Source of the DNA: Mangifera indica
Lineage: Eukaryota > Streptophyta > Magnoliopsida > Sapindales > Anacardiaceae
Assembly: GCF_011075055.1 (NCBI RefSeq)
Contig: NC_058144.1
Coordinates: 14,127,807 to 14,191,806, forward strand
Reading direction: 5' to 3'
DNA: 64,000 nt
The number at the start of each line of letters is the position of its first letter. The first letter of the stretch is position 1. Under the pieces are notes generated by a model. The model did no database searches and was not told the origin of the DNA. It saw only the letters and a program-made list of their open reading frames with translations. Of the stretch, positions 1 to 11,766 are shown piece after piece. The position numbers were made by a program, and so were the translations under genes.

Positions 1-558
1 GTAAAAACCTGTTCCACATGGAATATAATGGAACTGATAGTTGAATGTGGGGCCTCCTGTAATTCAACCACCGCACCTGGCTTGCTCATGTTATGCCTTA
101 CCAAACAGCATAATAGCAATTATTGTATTTTGGCCTTTTTTGGCATCTTTGATGTGCAAGTAACATGTGCTTTTGGCTGGCTACACCTATCTTAATTACT
201 ACATTTTGCTTTTAATTATAAGGTTAAAAGGGTTTATCTATTGGCTAAACGAATTTTTTATATAATACAATTGATTTTTAATATGTATTATGTTGTTTAG
301 TTATAACTAAAAAAAAAGTATTTGCTGTTAAGAATAAAGTACATATAATAAGGTTAGATTCGATTTGAACTACTCAAATTTGGATCAAACGAACCAATTT
401 TGAATCTAAGGATTAGATTTGTTTTTATAAACAAATCAAGTTCAAATCGTTTTAAACATCTAAGTACACTTACGAGCATCGTTTTCAAAACCAGTTCAAC
501 TAAGCATTCAGTAATGTTAGGGTGGTGACAAATTGTATATGTTCGTATATACTTACGA

Positions 559-1170
559 GCATTGTTTTCAAAATCGGTTCAATCAATTAAATTGAGACCC
601 AGCTTTAAGTTCGATCTAATTAATATTAAAATATGATTTTCTTATTGATTCGATCAAATCTGATCAAAACTAGTAAACTAGATGAACCAGTCAAAATAAG
701 ATTTAACCAAATTTTAGATTATTTTTAAAAAATTTATTTATATTTTTAGTAATTTAATTATTTTATATAAGATTAGATGAATTTCTAAAGGTTTGTAAGG
801 AAAACATAAGTTCAAAAATAAAATGAAAAAGAAGAAAAAATAAAAGTACCTCATATTCATTGAAATGTTTTCTATAGACGATGATTTACAAAATTATGTT
901 TTTTTTGTTAATCATGAGATGAGAACATTTTTTTCATCTAATTATTTCATTGAAATCAGGTGAATAATTATCACTTCTTAGAAATGATAGGTTCTAATCA
1001 TCATAAGTTTAGGTATCTTAATTGATTTTGTTTTTTACAAATTTTTAAGCAAAATTTGTTTATTATAATTTGATAATAAATTGAACCAATGAGTTTCTGA
1101 TTGAACCAGTCGAACCATTAACCAGTGAAATAATCGGTTCAATCGTCGATCTGGTTTTAAAAACATTGCT
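559..1170. repeat. Dispersed element with CCGGTT-like inverted ends, copy 1
   Basis: The left end reads GCATTGTTTTCAAAATCGG. The right end, on the other strand, reads AGCAATGTTTTTAAAACC, so the two are imperfect terminal inverted repeats. The interior shares a block (TGAATTTCTAAAGGTTTGTAA, around 778-800) with the repeat at about 21530-22065, which runs in the opposite orientation. No clean target duplication was found. It is probably a non-autonomous DNA transposon, but the superfamily is not determined. Confidence 0.5.
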
Positions 1171-1184
1171 TACAAGAAAGAGTA

Positions 1185-1330
1185 ATTCTATATATATACA
1201 TTTTAAGTATACAATTACGTATATAAATATGGTATGTCATCTTTTAATTTAATGTTATTTTATCTTTAATTTGAAATTATTTAATCATATTATAACACAT
1301 TATTTATATACTCAATTGTGTACTAAATAT
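1185..1330. repeat. Short AT-rich MITE, core copy
   Basis: This stretch carries a core also seen near 7620-7690, 10170-10230, 26690-26740, 27390-27440 and 63875-63930. The core has an ATTTTATC block, then TTTAATTTgAAATTATTTAATCA, then a short tract, with TATATA/TGTAT-type inverted flanks. The repetition within one window supports a small non-autonomous element family. Boundaries are approximate. Confidence 0.5.
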
Positions 1331-2286
1331 ATTTCCTATTTATTATTGTAAAAGCTTTTAAAAATATATTTTCTATTTATTTTGTTTAGAAAAATATACA
1401 TGAGACTTTCTAGTCTTAAACTACAAAAGCTAAAAATTAAAAAGGTTTTAAAAAACTGTTTTTAACTTTCAAAAGGGTTTGTTTTGTTTTCTCTAACTGA
1501 AATTGCCTAGACATAATTAAAAACTTGCTTTTCTATCGTAAGTAATATTATATATATTAATAATAATTTTAAATATAAATTAAAAAATATTGATATATTA
1601 TTATATAATTAAATGTTTTATGTTTTTATCTATTAAATACGTAAAATATTATGAATTGTATTATATACATAAATAATCAACACAATCTTATATATAAATA
1701 AATAAATAAATAATATATTACTATACGATGGAGTATTGATTTATATTTAATTCAAAAGTATTAATCACATGGTGATATGAAACGTATCAACTCTTTCCTA
1801 ATAATCCGAAAAATCAGAAGCAGAGTAGAAAAGCCGTTTTTCTATAGTATGGGGAAGGAAGCGGAAGCCAGCATTCAAACAAAGGGCGGAGGGTAGAGGA
1901 GGGCGTTGAGGTTGAGTGACCTATCAAAAGTTCAAGTAGTTGACTAAGAGACTGCATGAAAATAGATTTTCCTAACTTAAATCTTTTAGCAGCTTGTGGG
2001 TTGGCTTACAACAGGAAACAACTTAAATTCATTTTATTATAATATCTTCACTAAAGTAAGATAGAAAATAAGATAGTTCGTTATTTGATAATTTGTTTTG
2101 TTGAAATATTATTGTTTGATAATTTGTAAGAGATGTTTTTGTGGGACATTTGATTTTTGTAAGGACGGTTTTGATCATTTAAAGAAAAAGGGATATGACT
2201 GTAGCTTTTATCTATCTTTTTTATATATATATGTTTCATCAAAGTGATAGGACACACATGAAAAGAAAAAGAGCGAAATAAAAAAA

Positions 2287-3071
2287 GGTCAAACAGTTAT
2301 AGCAAAAAAATATTGTTTTAACAAATTTTTATTTATTAATTTTAAAAATTTTATTTATCCACTTATAAACTATTGAATTTGTTTGTTAATTTTAAGAACA
2401 AAATTGTTATTTTATCTATAATATTATAAACAAACTAAAAGTTTATCTTTTTTCTCTTTAAACTCTAAAAAATAATAATTTTCTCCCCGAGTCAATTTTA
2501 AAAAATAACTTTTCCCCCCTAAAGTTTAACTTCAATATTTAACTATTTCCTCTGACATCATCTTTGGCGATTTCTTTCTCTTGACAATTCCATGTCTTCG
2601 GTGGTCTACCTCAGCATCTTTTCTCTCTCCAACAATCATGCACCGCTCATCTAAAAAGACAAATTATCTTCCCAAATCCTATCTTTCTAGAAGAAGAAGA
2701 ATTTCTTCTTCCAGTCGAAGAGGACATCACTCATCTTCCTAACTTGAATAGTTGGTCAAAGAAGGGAGGGATGACAAGAGAGACACCGTCGAAGGAAGAG
2801 AAAGTGTCAAGAGGGAGAGACTATCGACGATAGCACTAGAGATATCATCAGAAATTAAAAACTAAACCTTAGGGGAAGTTATTTTTCAAAATTTGGCTTA
2901 AAAAGAAATTATTAGTTTTTAAGGTTTAACGAAGAAAAAAAAGATAAAATTTTAAAAGATTAGAATTTCATTAACTTTAACCGTTTATAAGTAAATAAAT
3001 AAGATTTTTATAGGTAAAAGGTAGGAACTTGGAAAATTAACAAACTTTGGATAAGAATTAATCCTTTGGCC
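2287..3071. mobile_element. Mutator-like non-autonomous element, decayed copy
   Basis: The right end is well preserved: on the reverse strand it reads GGCCAAAGGATTAATTCTTA, matching the terminal family seen at 4805, 8700 and 28877. The left end is badly diverged (GGTCAAACAG...). The candidate 9-bp flanks agree at only about six positions, so the left boundary is uncertain. Like the other copies, the interior has CT- and GA-rich blocks and no open frame. Confidence 0.4.
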
Positions 3072-4804
3072 TTACAAAAAAGAAAAATTTTTGTACTGCG
3101 TTGGAATAAGGTAATTAGTTGTTGACTAAATTTATCATGAAACATGAAAAGCTAAGGCACACAATGGGCACGTCTTCTTTATTTTATAGCTTAGTTAATT
3201 ACAATAACCCCTTTCTGGTTTAGTTTTACTGTTCAAATATTTCAGCTAAAAATACTAAGATTTGCTTCTTAACAATAAGGAAGAGATAGACAGTCACCAA
3301 GAACAGATTTGGATTTTAAAATTGGATAAAAATACTTATGTTTATACCTATAAACATTCATTAAATTTTAAAAAAGTAAAAAAAAAATTAATGTTTTAAA
3401 TAATAGAATTTGATAAATAGTATAAGTTTCGGATAAAAACCAAAAACTACCCAAAACATACAAGGCTGGTTTTGGGTAGAAATTGATCATGTAGGTTTCA
3501 AATTCTGGTTCATATTTTTAGAAATCAACCAATTCTAATTTCAATTTCGATTTCAATTCTAATTTCACAAATTTTTACAAGATATGCAAACTCGTTTACC
3601 CCTAATACTGTGTGATTCAAACCTTTTAGAAATACTTCTCATTTATACAATATTAAAAATATAAATGTTTAAAGTTGTCCAATAAATATATTTAATATAT
3701 TTGAACTTTTATTTTTAACATTAATGTCATGTTGACATATTACTTTGGTCGATCGATCAAACCGGACAAATCAACTTAGACCTAAACCGACCCCTTAGAT
3801 GGCTCAAGGCCGAGTATGGTATAAAAACCATGTATTGGTCAATTATTATATGAGATGAATTTCTTGCAATCTAATGGAAATTGGGATAGCAGATGATTTT
3901 CTTGTTTGTGAATTGTCACCACATGGAATCTTAGATCATTTGATTGTAATGGTTTAACTTTTGAAAAACATTTTCGATTGTCAAATTCAACAAAAGTGTG
4001 AGTGAGCCATTGGTTAGCTTATAAGAACAACTCTCCTTATTTTCTTCTATTGGTAAGTAATTTTCAAAATTGGTTACTCTAATCAATTTATTGTATTTTT
4101 TAATTGAATCATATATTAACTTTAGTAAAAAGATTATTGTTAAGAGATTAATCAATTTTGAATGACATTAAAAATGTTGGATAATTAAACCGAATTTTTT
4201 CTTATCCCATTTTAAATTGAATTTTTTTTATAATATTTGAATATTTAAGATGAATATAATAATTAAAATATCTCATATGTTGCCTATCATTTCATTATTG
4301 ATTTTGTAATAGAAGATTATCAAATTTTTTATTAATTGATAAAATTATTGGAGTAATATTTAATTAATTTGCACCTAATAATGTTTTCAAGTTTTCTTTC
4401 TTTCTTCTATTTCTCTTCTCCCATCTCTTTCTTTCTTTCTTTCATTTTCATCCTACGATGACAGATCTAGATAGTTAATACGACCATGTTATGTATTTAG
4501 TGTCAACCAAAAACAAAAAAGAAGATGATGCATGTGTGGGAAAATTAGTTTTGTAATTTTTTAAAACCGGTTTAGTTCGATTAACTAGTTTATAAATATC
4601 TAGAAAAACCCGTTTGACCAAAATTCCAATGAGTAATTGAACCAATTTTTCTTACTTTATACTCTGGTTTAATTTTTTTAAGACCCATTTATAAGATAAA
4701 TTATCACGACCTACTAGTTAATGGAATTTTACGACATTTCCTACTTTTCTTATGAAGTTATTAATACAAACTATTATCACTATTTTATTTATATAAAGTT
4801 TTAA
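3072..4804. other. AT-rich intergenic region
   Basis: No gene is recognised. A 74-codon open frame on the - strand (3931-4155) lacks any family resemblance and is taken as chance. A (TTTC)n tract lies at about 4424-4443. Confidence 0.55.
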
Positions 4805-5625
4805 GGCCAAATGACTTATTCTCATCCAAGGTATAATGAAAATTTAAAGTAATTTCCGTTAACTTATAAAAATTTAAATACCTACTCATCTATTAGTTTT
4901 CCCAATTACAATCAGAAGTAAAATCGTTATTTAGATATTTTTATTTAAATAAAAAAAATTGCTTGTTTTAACCTTTTAGTTTTGAAACTAATCATTTACA
5001 CCCTCAAACTTTGAAACATTCATTTACACCCTAAACTTTGAATGAATAGTCTCCTCTCAAACTTTAAAACATTGCGTTTACACCCTAAAAACTTTATTCC
5101 ATCTTTCTAGTGGTTGTTCTTCCTGGCGTTCCTTTTCGACAACATCTCTCCTTCTTCCATGGTGGTTTTCCTGCGTGAAAACCACCAGAATTCCAATCAA
5201 AATGGTGGGTGTCGTTTGTATAACATCATTTAACTGATTTGTGCGTCACCGATGTACAAATCTTTGAGAGAAAATCTAACTATTTCAACATAATTTTCGG
5301 TGGCTTCCACATTAAGAAACCACCATGGAGGAAGAGGAGACGTCGTCAGAGCAGAATATCAGGAAGAACGGTCGTCAGAAAGATGAAATGACGTTTTTAG
5401 GGTGTAAATATAATGCATCAAAGTTTGAGTTAGAGGAAATGGTTAGTTTTTAAAACTAAAGAAGAAAAAAATAACTTTTTTATTTAAATAAAATTCTTTA
5501 AATGATAATTTTACCTCGAATTGTAACAGTCAAAACTAACGAATAAATAAATATTTGAGTTTTTAAAAATTAGTTGGATTACTTTAGATTTTCACTATAC
5601 CTTGGGGTGGGAAAGTTATTTGGCC
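4805..5625. mobile_element. Mutator-like non-autonomous element with 9-bp TSD
   Basis: The element begins GGCCAAATGACTTATTCTCA and ends, on the reverse strand, GGCCAAATAACTTTCCCACC. The terminal inverted repeats are long and continue for tens of bases with mismatches. It is flanked on both sides by the identical nonamer AAGTTTTAA (4796-4804 and 5626-5634), the target duplication length typical of Mutator-like elements. The 821-bp interior has no transposase frame. It contains inverted blocks such as GTGGTTTTCC...GAAAACCACC. Confidence 0.8.
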
Positions 5626-6244
5626 AAGTTTTAATATGTATTTGACGTTACCAAGGGGAGCCTTTTGAATTATTGTTATTCAACAAACCATTTTATGCCT
5701 TGGTGTCATTTTCTCTAGGTTGTTGACACCAAACATTGTCAATTAATTTGATTTGATTTGTACCACCAAATCCATCCAAAATTCCTAGTCATCTTATCTT
5801 TAATTGAATTATTAACCTTGAATTTTTGTAATTTTCCACACTAGATTCCAATGAAACATTACTCTCACTCCCTCCCACCTAATTAGACTTTTGAAAATTA
5901 GACATAGGCCCTCATCTCCTCTAACACAAAAAATAATTATATTCATCATCCAATCCTAATAATAAAATCAATAATCACCCACTATATGATTTTGTTAATT
6001 ATCGTCCCCTAAAATTAGGCATATCATATGCATTAATAATAATAACACATATCTGTTATTATCATTAAGCCTCTTCAACATTCTTTCCTCTTTTTTCTGT
6101 TTAGTAATTGTTTTTTAATTTTATCAGTTTTTAATTCAAAATTGCGTAATGGCATAATTACAAATCATTATTTGGGCCAATTTGATACTCATTTTGGGTG
6201 TACATAATTTTATTGAAAATGAATAATGTTATATGTATTTATAA
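5626..6244. other. Intergenic region
   Basis: Nothing coding is recognised. The last ~25 bases (about 6222-6244) resemble the terminal part of the AT-rich MITE that resumes at about 7576, so the element at 6245 appears to have landed inside that MITE. Confidence 0.45.
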
Positions 6245-7575
6245 GGCCAAAGGACTATTTTCCACCCAAGTTTTAGTTTAATCTAAAAAATACACCCACT
6301 TGCAAAAACGCAAATACCCACTCATGGATTAACTTCTATTAATATTTTCAGTTATAGGTAAATGTAAAATTGTCATTTTACCCTCTATATTAAAAAATAT
6401 ATAATTTTTATCATTTTCTCCTTAGGTTTATGAAAAGTGATATTTTAATCTAGCCTCTCAACTTTGAAAAAGTGACATTTCACCCTAACAAACATTTAGG
6501 TTTTCTTCTCTACAATGACAATAATGGCAATGATGACTATTGGATCCGGGTCGACCCGATCCGATTTAATATAACTACCATAGGTAGTTATGAGAAGGAG
6601 TTAGAGGGTCCACCCATGACTGTTGGACATATATAAATTATCCAAATTATCTCCTCATTATATTTATGTTATTTTAAAAAAAAAAGGTCTCTCCTCTCTT
6701 TTTCTGCAAAACAAAAAATGCACAGTAAATTCGTCTCCCAAAATGAAAAATAATACATGGGCAAATGATGTCGTGAAAATAGATTAACATCAACACCTCG
6801 TGTAGTATTCGAAAACGCTTCATTGAAAATCAATACAGGTATGCAAAACCCTTGTTTACAAAATTCATAGAATTTAATCCTGACATGTTTAATTATTTCC
6901 AACAATAACAATGACAACCACCATTTTCCTTCATTCCTTCTCTGCCACTATTTATGACGTTCCACGACAAACAAAGAAGTACTAACATGACGAATCGAAG
7001 ATGAAGAAGCTACCATTGTGTTTTCCTCCTTTCTCCCTTAGATCCATCATGTTTTTTGTCGAATTGGCTCCAGAAGAAGCTTTCATCATGCGATTCATCT
7101 TTGTTTGAAGCTTAATTGAATAAAAATGAATTTGTTTCTGGAGAAGTTGAGCCTTTGTCGTGTCGATGCTAGAGCAGTCAAATTTTTTCTCCTTGATTTG
7201 TCACACTAGTGCCTCTTCCTCTATCGTGAGACATCATCAATAGTGGCAGAGAGAGAAAAGAGAAAAATGATGGTTGTTGTCATTGCCAATGTCATTGTTG
7301 TCATCGAAGAGAAGAAAACCTAAGGGTTTATGGGGATGAAATGTCACTTTTTCAAAGTAGAAAATCTAAGTTGAAATGTCATTTTTCAAAATCTAGGGGG
7401 GAAATGATATAAATTATATATTTTTTAATATGAAAGGTAAAATGATAATTTTATCCTTTCTTATAATTGAAAATTTTAAAAAAAGTTAATCTATAGATGG
7501 GTATTCGACTTTTAAGCTGTTATGAGTATATTTTTTAGATTAAGCTAAAACTTGGATGAGAAATAGTGTTTTGTC
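6245..7575. mobile_element. Mutator-like non-autonomous element, large copy
   Basis: The left end reads GGCCAAAGGACTATTTTCCA and the right end, reversed, GACAAAACACTATTTCTCAT, the same terminal family as the copies at 4805 and 8700. At about 1.3 kb it is the longest copy in the window. The expected 9-bp duplication is not clean: only a shared TTATAA is seen at the two edges. No transposase is encoded, and the 82-codon frame at 6669-6917 shows no family features. Confidence 0.6.
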
Positions 7576-7715
7576 TTATAATTATAATGAGTACTGAATT
7601 AAGTATTAATAATTATGTGTTATTATGTAATTAAATATTATTTTATCTTTAATTTAATATTTTTAATCACATAATGATATATTATTATTAGTATTCAGTA
7701 TAAATGCATCTACTA
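7576..7715. repeat. Short AT-rich MITE, copy interrupted by neighbouring element
   Basis: The core (ATTTTATCTTTAATTTAATA, then TTTTTAATCACATAATGATA) matches the other copies in the window. The right end (reverse strand: GATGCATTTATACTG) is roughly inverted relative to ATATGTATTTATAA just left of the Mutator-like element at 6245-7575. The MITE was therefore probably present first and was split. Confidence 0.5.
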
Positions 7716-7948
7716 TTGCTCATTGATTTAAAAAAAAAAACACATTAGTGTCTTTTTAGTTATAATTTCATTAATTTTTATATATTTATAATAAAATTAA
7801 AGGTATAAAAAAATTTTAATTACACAAAGGATATTACAGTCTTTATACAGTAAACTAATCAATTTTTCAACTCAACTGTCACTATCCAAAGCCCTTGGGT
7901 GTGTCGTAAATTTCTCGAGTGTTGATCCCCATTTAGTTATCTCTGTAA

Positions 7949-8392
7949 GGTCAAATGACTATTTCTCACGAGTTTTGTTGAAAAATGGCAAAACCCAACC
8001 TTTGAGGTTTTAAAAAAATCATTTTCACATAATTTTGTTAATTTTTTTTAAATAAAATCATTAAAAAATAAAAAACACCCCCATGCTAAATAATTTTTAT
8101 CCCCAAAATTTTATTGAGTAATTTTTTATTCCCAATATATATTGATTTCAATTAAAAAAATAAAAAAAATATTAACACAAGTATATATAAAGTTTTAATA
8201 ATATATAATCGTATGTTTGAAAGTAAATTATATTTTTTAAACGTTAGAGGTGTTAATTAAAATTTGAAACTTTTTTTCAAAATTTTAATTTTCCCCCGGT
8301 TATTGTAAAAAAGATATAAATCTCCAAAAAATTTAACAAAACAAAATTTAAATGTCTAAACAAACCTCATCCATCAGAAAATAGCCTTTATT
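7949..8392. mobile_element. Mutator-like non-autonomous element, short diverged copy
   Basis: The left end, GGTCAAATGACTATTTCTCA, belongs to the GGCCAAAGGACTATTTCC terminal family. The right end, reversed, reads AAAGGCTATTTTCTGATGGA. The two are an imperfect inverted pair about 440 bp apart. The target duplication is not recognisable, and the boundaries are approximate on the right. Confidence 0.45.
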
Positions 8393-8699
8393 ATATAATT
8401 AATTTATTACAATTTTTTTATTATTTTCAATATTATGTTTATATACAGTATTTTGAGTTAAGATTAAAATTTATTTTAATGTTAAACTATATTAATTTGA
8501 AATTAAATCGGATGAATTATATTAAATTGTAATTTTGGCCATTTAATCAGGCCGATCCTATTGTTGCCATATTTACATAAATTATAAATTGTTATTAAAG
8601 ATGAAAAGACACAAATCTGAGTTTAAAATCAGACTATTTGGATGCAAATATTGTTACATTAAATCTAAATATATTTAATATATATGATTAAAATTGTAA

Positions 8700-9540
8700 G
8701 GCCAAAGGACTATGTCCCACCCAAACTACATTGAATTTTCAAAGTTCCCTCTGTTAATTTTGAAAATACTATTTATTCACCCATGACCGATTAAATTTAA
8801 CGGAATCCTAACCCTTGAAAATTTAATCTCATTTTTTCCCCTAAAAGTTTAAAACCTAATATTTTATCCCTTAAACCAAGTTTGAAAATATTACATTTCC
8901 CCTCCTAGGGTTTAGTTTCAAAACGTGTTTAGTTTCTCCGGCACCATCGCCGGTTGTCTCTCTCCTCCGACGGTTTCTCTTCCTCTGACGACCCATCTCA
9001 ACTCCACCCTAATCCATCCGACGCTAAGAGACATTGTCTGGGAAGAGAAATCGTCTTCCTAGACGACGAAGACGAGATCAATCGATTTTATCTTCATCAT
9101 TTGGGAAGACGACAAATAACGACGACTTGTCTTTTCAGACGGAGATGAGTTGTCTTGTCTTCATCTGGGAAGACGATCGTCTTCTCAAATGACATCTCTT
9201 GATATCGGATGGGTTGAGATGGAGTTGAGGTAGGCCATCAGAGGAAGGGAAATTGTCAAGAGGGAGAGACGGCTAACGATGGCGTTGGAGAAACTGAATG
9301 TGTTTTGAAACTAAACCTTAGGGGGTAATGTGATTTTTTCAAACTTGGTTTAGGAGAGAAAAGTTAGTTTTTTAAATTTAGGGGGGAAAATAAAATCATA
9401 TTTAAGTTTATTTTTAATATTAAATATAAAATAACAATTTTACTTTTAAAATTAACAGTTTTAGATCGCTATGGATGGATAAATGATATTTTCAAAGCTA
9501 ATAGAGAAACTTTGAGAATTGAATATAGTTTACTTTGGCC
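8700..9540. mobile_element. Mutator-like non-autonomous element with perfect 9-bp TSD
   Basis: It starts GGCCAAAGGACTATGTCCCA and ends ...TTTGGCC. The nonamer AAATTGTAA lies immediately outside both ends (8691-8699 and 9541-9549), a perfect target duplication. Inside are CT-rich and GA-rich blocks that are roughly inverted relative to each other, with repeats around GAAGACGA. The 64-codon frame at 8954-9148 is composed of these blocks and is not treated as a gene. Confidence 0.82.
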
Positions 9541-11100
9541 AAATTGTAATTATATTGGTCTGACGTTATCATAACATATGGCCGGTTGAGGCAAATGCAG
9601 CCACTCTGCTGCTTGGCTCTTAACTATATCCAATAATTCCCCTCAAGAAAGTATTGATTAGTCTGTAAAATATTGAAACAAAATATTAATAAATTAATAA
9701 AATACACGTGGTCGTTGTTGCACGGCAAGGAATTTAAGCTTGTGAGGCGAATGACGATTGACGACCGTCCTTCCCACCGTCCAACACGCCTACCTTTTGA
9801 AAAAGGATGACACCGTGTCAACTTACCACTCTTTAAAGATTCCATTTTCTGAATACCAAAAACACCCTTCATCTTTTTGGAAAACTCCCGTGGTACCTTC
9901 TGTCACGGTTATGGACCGCCGACGGCTACTATTTTGAGGGACTGAAAAATCAACCCCATTTAATCATTTTGTTGGACTCTTCATTTTTTATTTTACTATT
10001 CACTCCAGATACCCCATTCTTTTATTTTGTTTAAAAGATACCCCAATCTTGCAAAGCCAAAGATATATTCTTTCTGAAGTTTTGGTAAAGGTATTTCAAA
10101 GTTTTATATTTTATAATAAAACAATATTGTGTTTAATGTTTTTATAACAAATTGGATATTAAATTAATGTATCATTATATAATTAAATATTATTTTATTT
10201 TTAATTTAAAATTATTTAGTCACATAAAAATATATTATCTTGATTCCTAATTTTGTATTCAAAAGTATTTATGCATAGTTTTAATTTATATTTAATACAA
10301 ATTTATGTTAAATAATTTAATTTAATTAGGCAATATATTATAAGATATTATAAATAATATAATCAGGTAATTATATTATAAGATATTAATTTATATTTAA
10401 TACATGTATATGTAATATTATTTTTTTTTAACTATTATTTTAAAAAGCACATATTCTATTTTAACTATTTATTTTTTAATGTTTTAGCCAACAGGATAAA
10501 ATACATTTAAGCTTTATAATATAATGAACAATGATCATGACTCATGAGATTCACCTTTTAATTAATCAAACGATTTAATTATTTGATTGACCTCTCATAA
10601 ATTTAATTAATCAAACGATTTAAAATCAGCTGATCATAATCCAATAATTTAATTAAAAAAATTGGTATCAAAAGCATGCTAATAATCAAACTAATTAACA
10701 AAGCAACCTCATACTTCTAGAAGACCACCAAAACCCCCAGTAAAAGACACCTTTTGAAATCTCAACTCAACCAAACAAAAAGGACAACCTTGTAATTTCA
10801 GACCATCTTAACATTTAGTTCGTGTTTTTTTTTTTAATTTCAAAACTCAATTTTCGGCAATAAAATTTTTTTTCTGTAAATACAAAATCCATTTTAAAAA
10901 TTAAAAAAAAATAAATAGAGAATTGATGGGAGTTTCCTTCCTTGTTTTTTATTCGTCCACTGAAGAACAAACGTTTTCTCTTTTGACAGCAGAAAAAAAC
11001 GCCTACCAAAAGAAAAAAAAGACAGCATAAAAAGCAAGCAAAAACAACAGAGAAAATGAGGAGAGAGAAAAAGAAGAAAGTTACAATGAAAGATCTCATC
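9541..11100. other. Intergenic region upstream of NET1-like gene
   Basis: No gene is recognised. It contains a MITE core at about 10110-10280 and a short direct repeat (AATTAATCAAACGATTTA) near 10560 and 10604. Overlapping - strand frames at 10815-11145 are low-complexity phenylalanine/leucine-rich and sit opposite the putative promoter and leader of NET1. They are regarded as chance frames. Confidence 0.5.
10110..10280. repeat. Short AT-rich MITE, core copy
   Basis: The block ATTATTTTATTTTTAATTTA followed by AAATTATTTAGTCACATAAA matches the cores near 1250, 7640, 26710, 27400 and 63890. Only the core is clear; edges are approximate. Confidence 0.45.
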
Positions 11101-11766
11101 AGCATGGGTTGAGACGGAAGTCACAGCTGCTGAAGCTGTAATCAAACACTACAAATTCCAGTTTTGATTCCGAAAGTAATTGGTAATTTTCAGCTGCTGG
11201 GTTGTTTTGTGTTTTTGATTTGTTTCGTTACTTTTTTTTTTTTTTGTGGATTTCAGTGTTCATCAAGCAGTTTCATTTATATTCAGGCTATTGAAAAGAT
11301 GTGTGAATTTGTAATTCACGGAAAAATTTAACTTTTTCCTTTTTGTTGTTAGTTTTTTTTTCAGTTCCTTTGTCTGATCGTTTGTATCTTGTTGTGTATA
11401 TTTGGTCAGGTTAATTGTACAGATTTTGGGGTAGCTTTTAGTTTTTTTTTTGGGTGAGTGATAATTGGACCTGAAGTTTATTGATCAGGTAATTGAGTGA
11501 TCTTTCAATATGTCATTGAGAATCTGATCTTTAGTAGTTTTGGCTGATTTAAAGACTCTTTTTTTTTTTTTTTTTGGTTTTGCAGGTACAAGAAGTGAGA
11601 GATTCAAAGCCTTTTATCTATCCATCTATCTATTCTTGGGCGGCCTGTTTATCAGTTTATGATATACATATCTGTTTGTAGATTTGATCCTTGTTTATTA
11701 CCTGAATTTGGGTGCTGTTACGAGGATCACGGTTTCGTGTGATCAGAGTTAGGCTTGGTTGGGATC
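11101..11766 (+). promoter_or_regulatory. 5' leader region of the NET1-like gene, probably with a leader intron
   Basis: A strong 3' splice site lies at 11585: a long T run followed by GGTTTTGCAG. It precedes the first coding ATG (11767) by about 180 bases, which suggests an intron in the 5' untranslated leader. The donor was not fixed; GTAATTTT at about 11182 is one candidate. No TATA box could be assigned confidently. Confidence 0.4.

Larger units (their letters stand above)
1..2286. other. AT-rich intergenic region
   Basis: No coding exon, splice-bounded reading frame or RNA gene is recognisable here. The stretch is AT-rich and contains two separately listed repeats, one at 559-1170 and a MITE-type core at 1185-1330. 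A partial second MITE core, ending in a block like AATCACATGGTGATA, lies near 1720-1790. The remainder looks like unconstrained intergenic DNA. Confidence 0.6.

Noticed and set aside
8954..9148. 64-codon Ser/Asp/Arg-rich frame
   Set aside because: It falls wholly inside a transposon with a 9-bp target duplication and is built from its CT-rich and GAAGACGA repeats.
10815..11145. Overlapping - strand frames rich in Phe/Leu
   Set aside because: Low-complexity frames opposite the T-rich and A-rich leader region of NET1; nothing recognisable.
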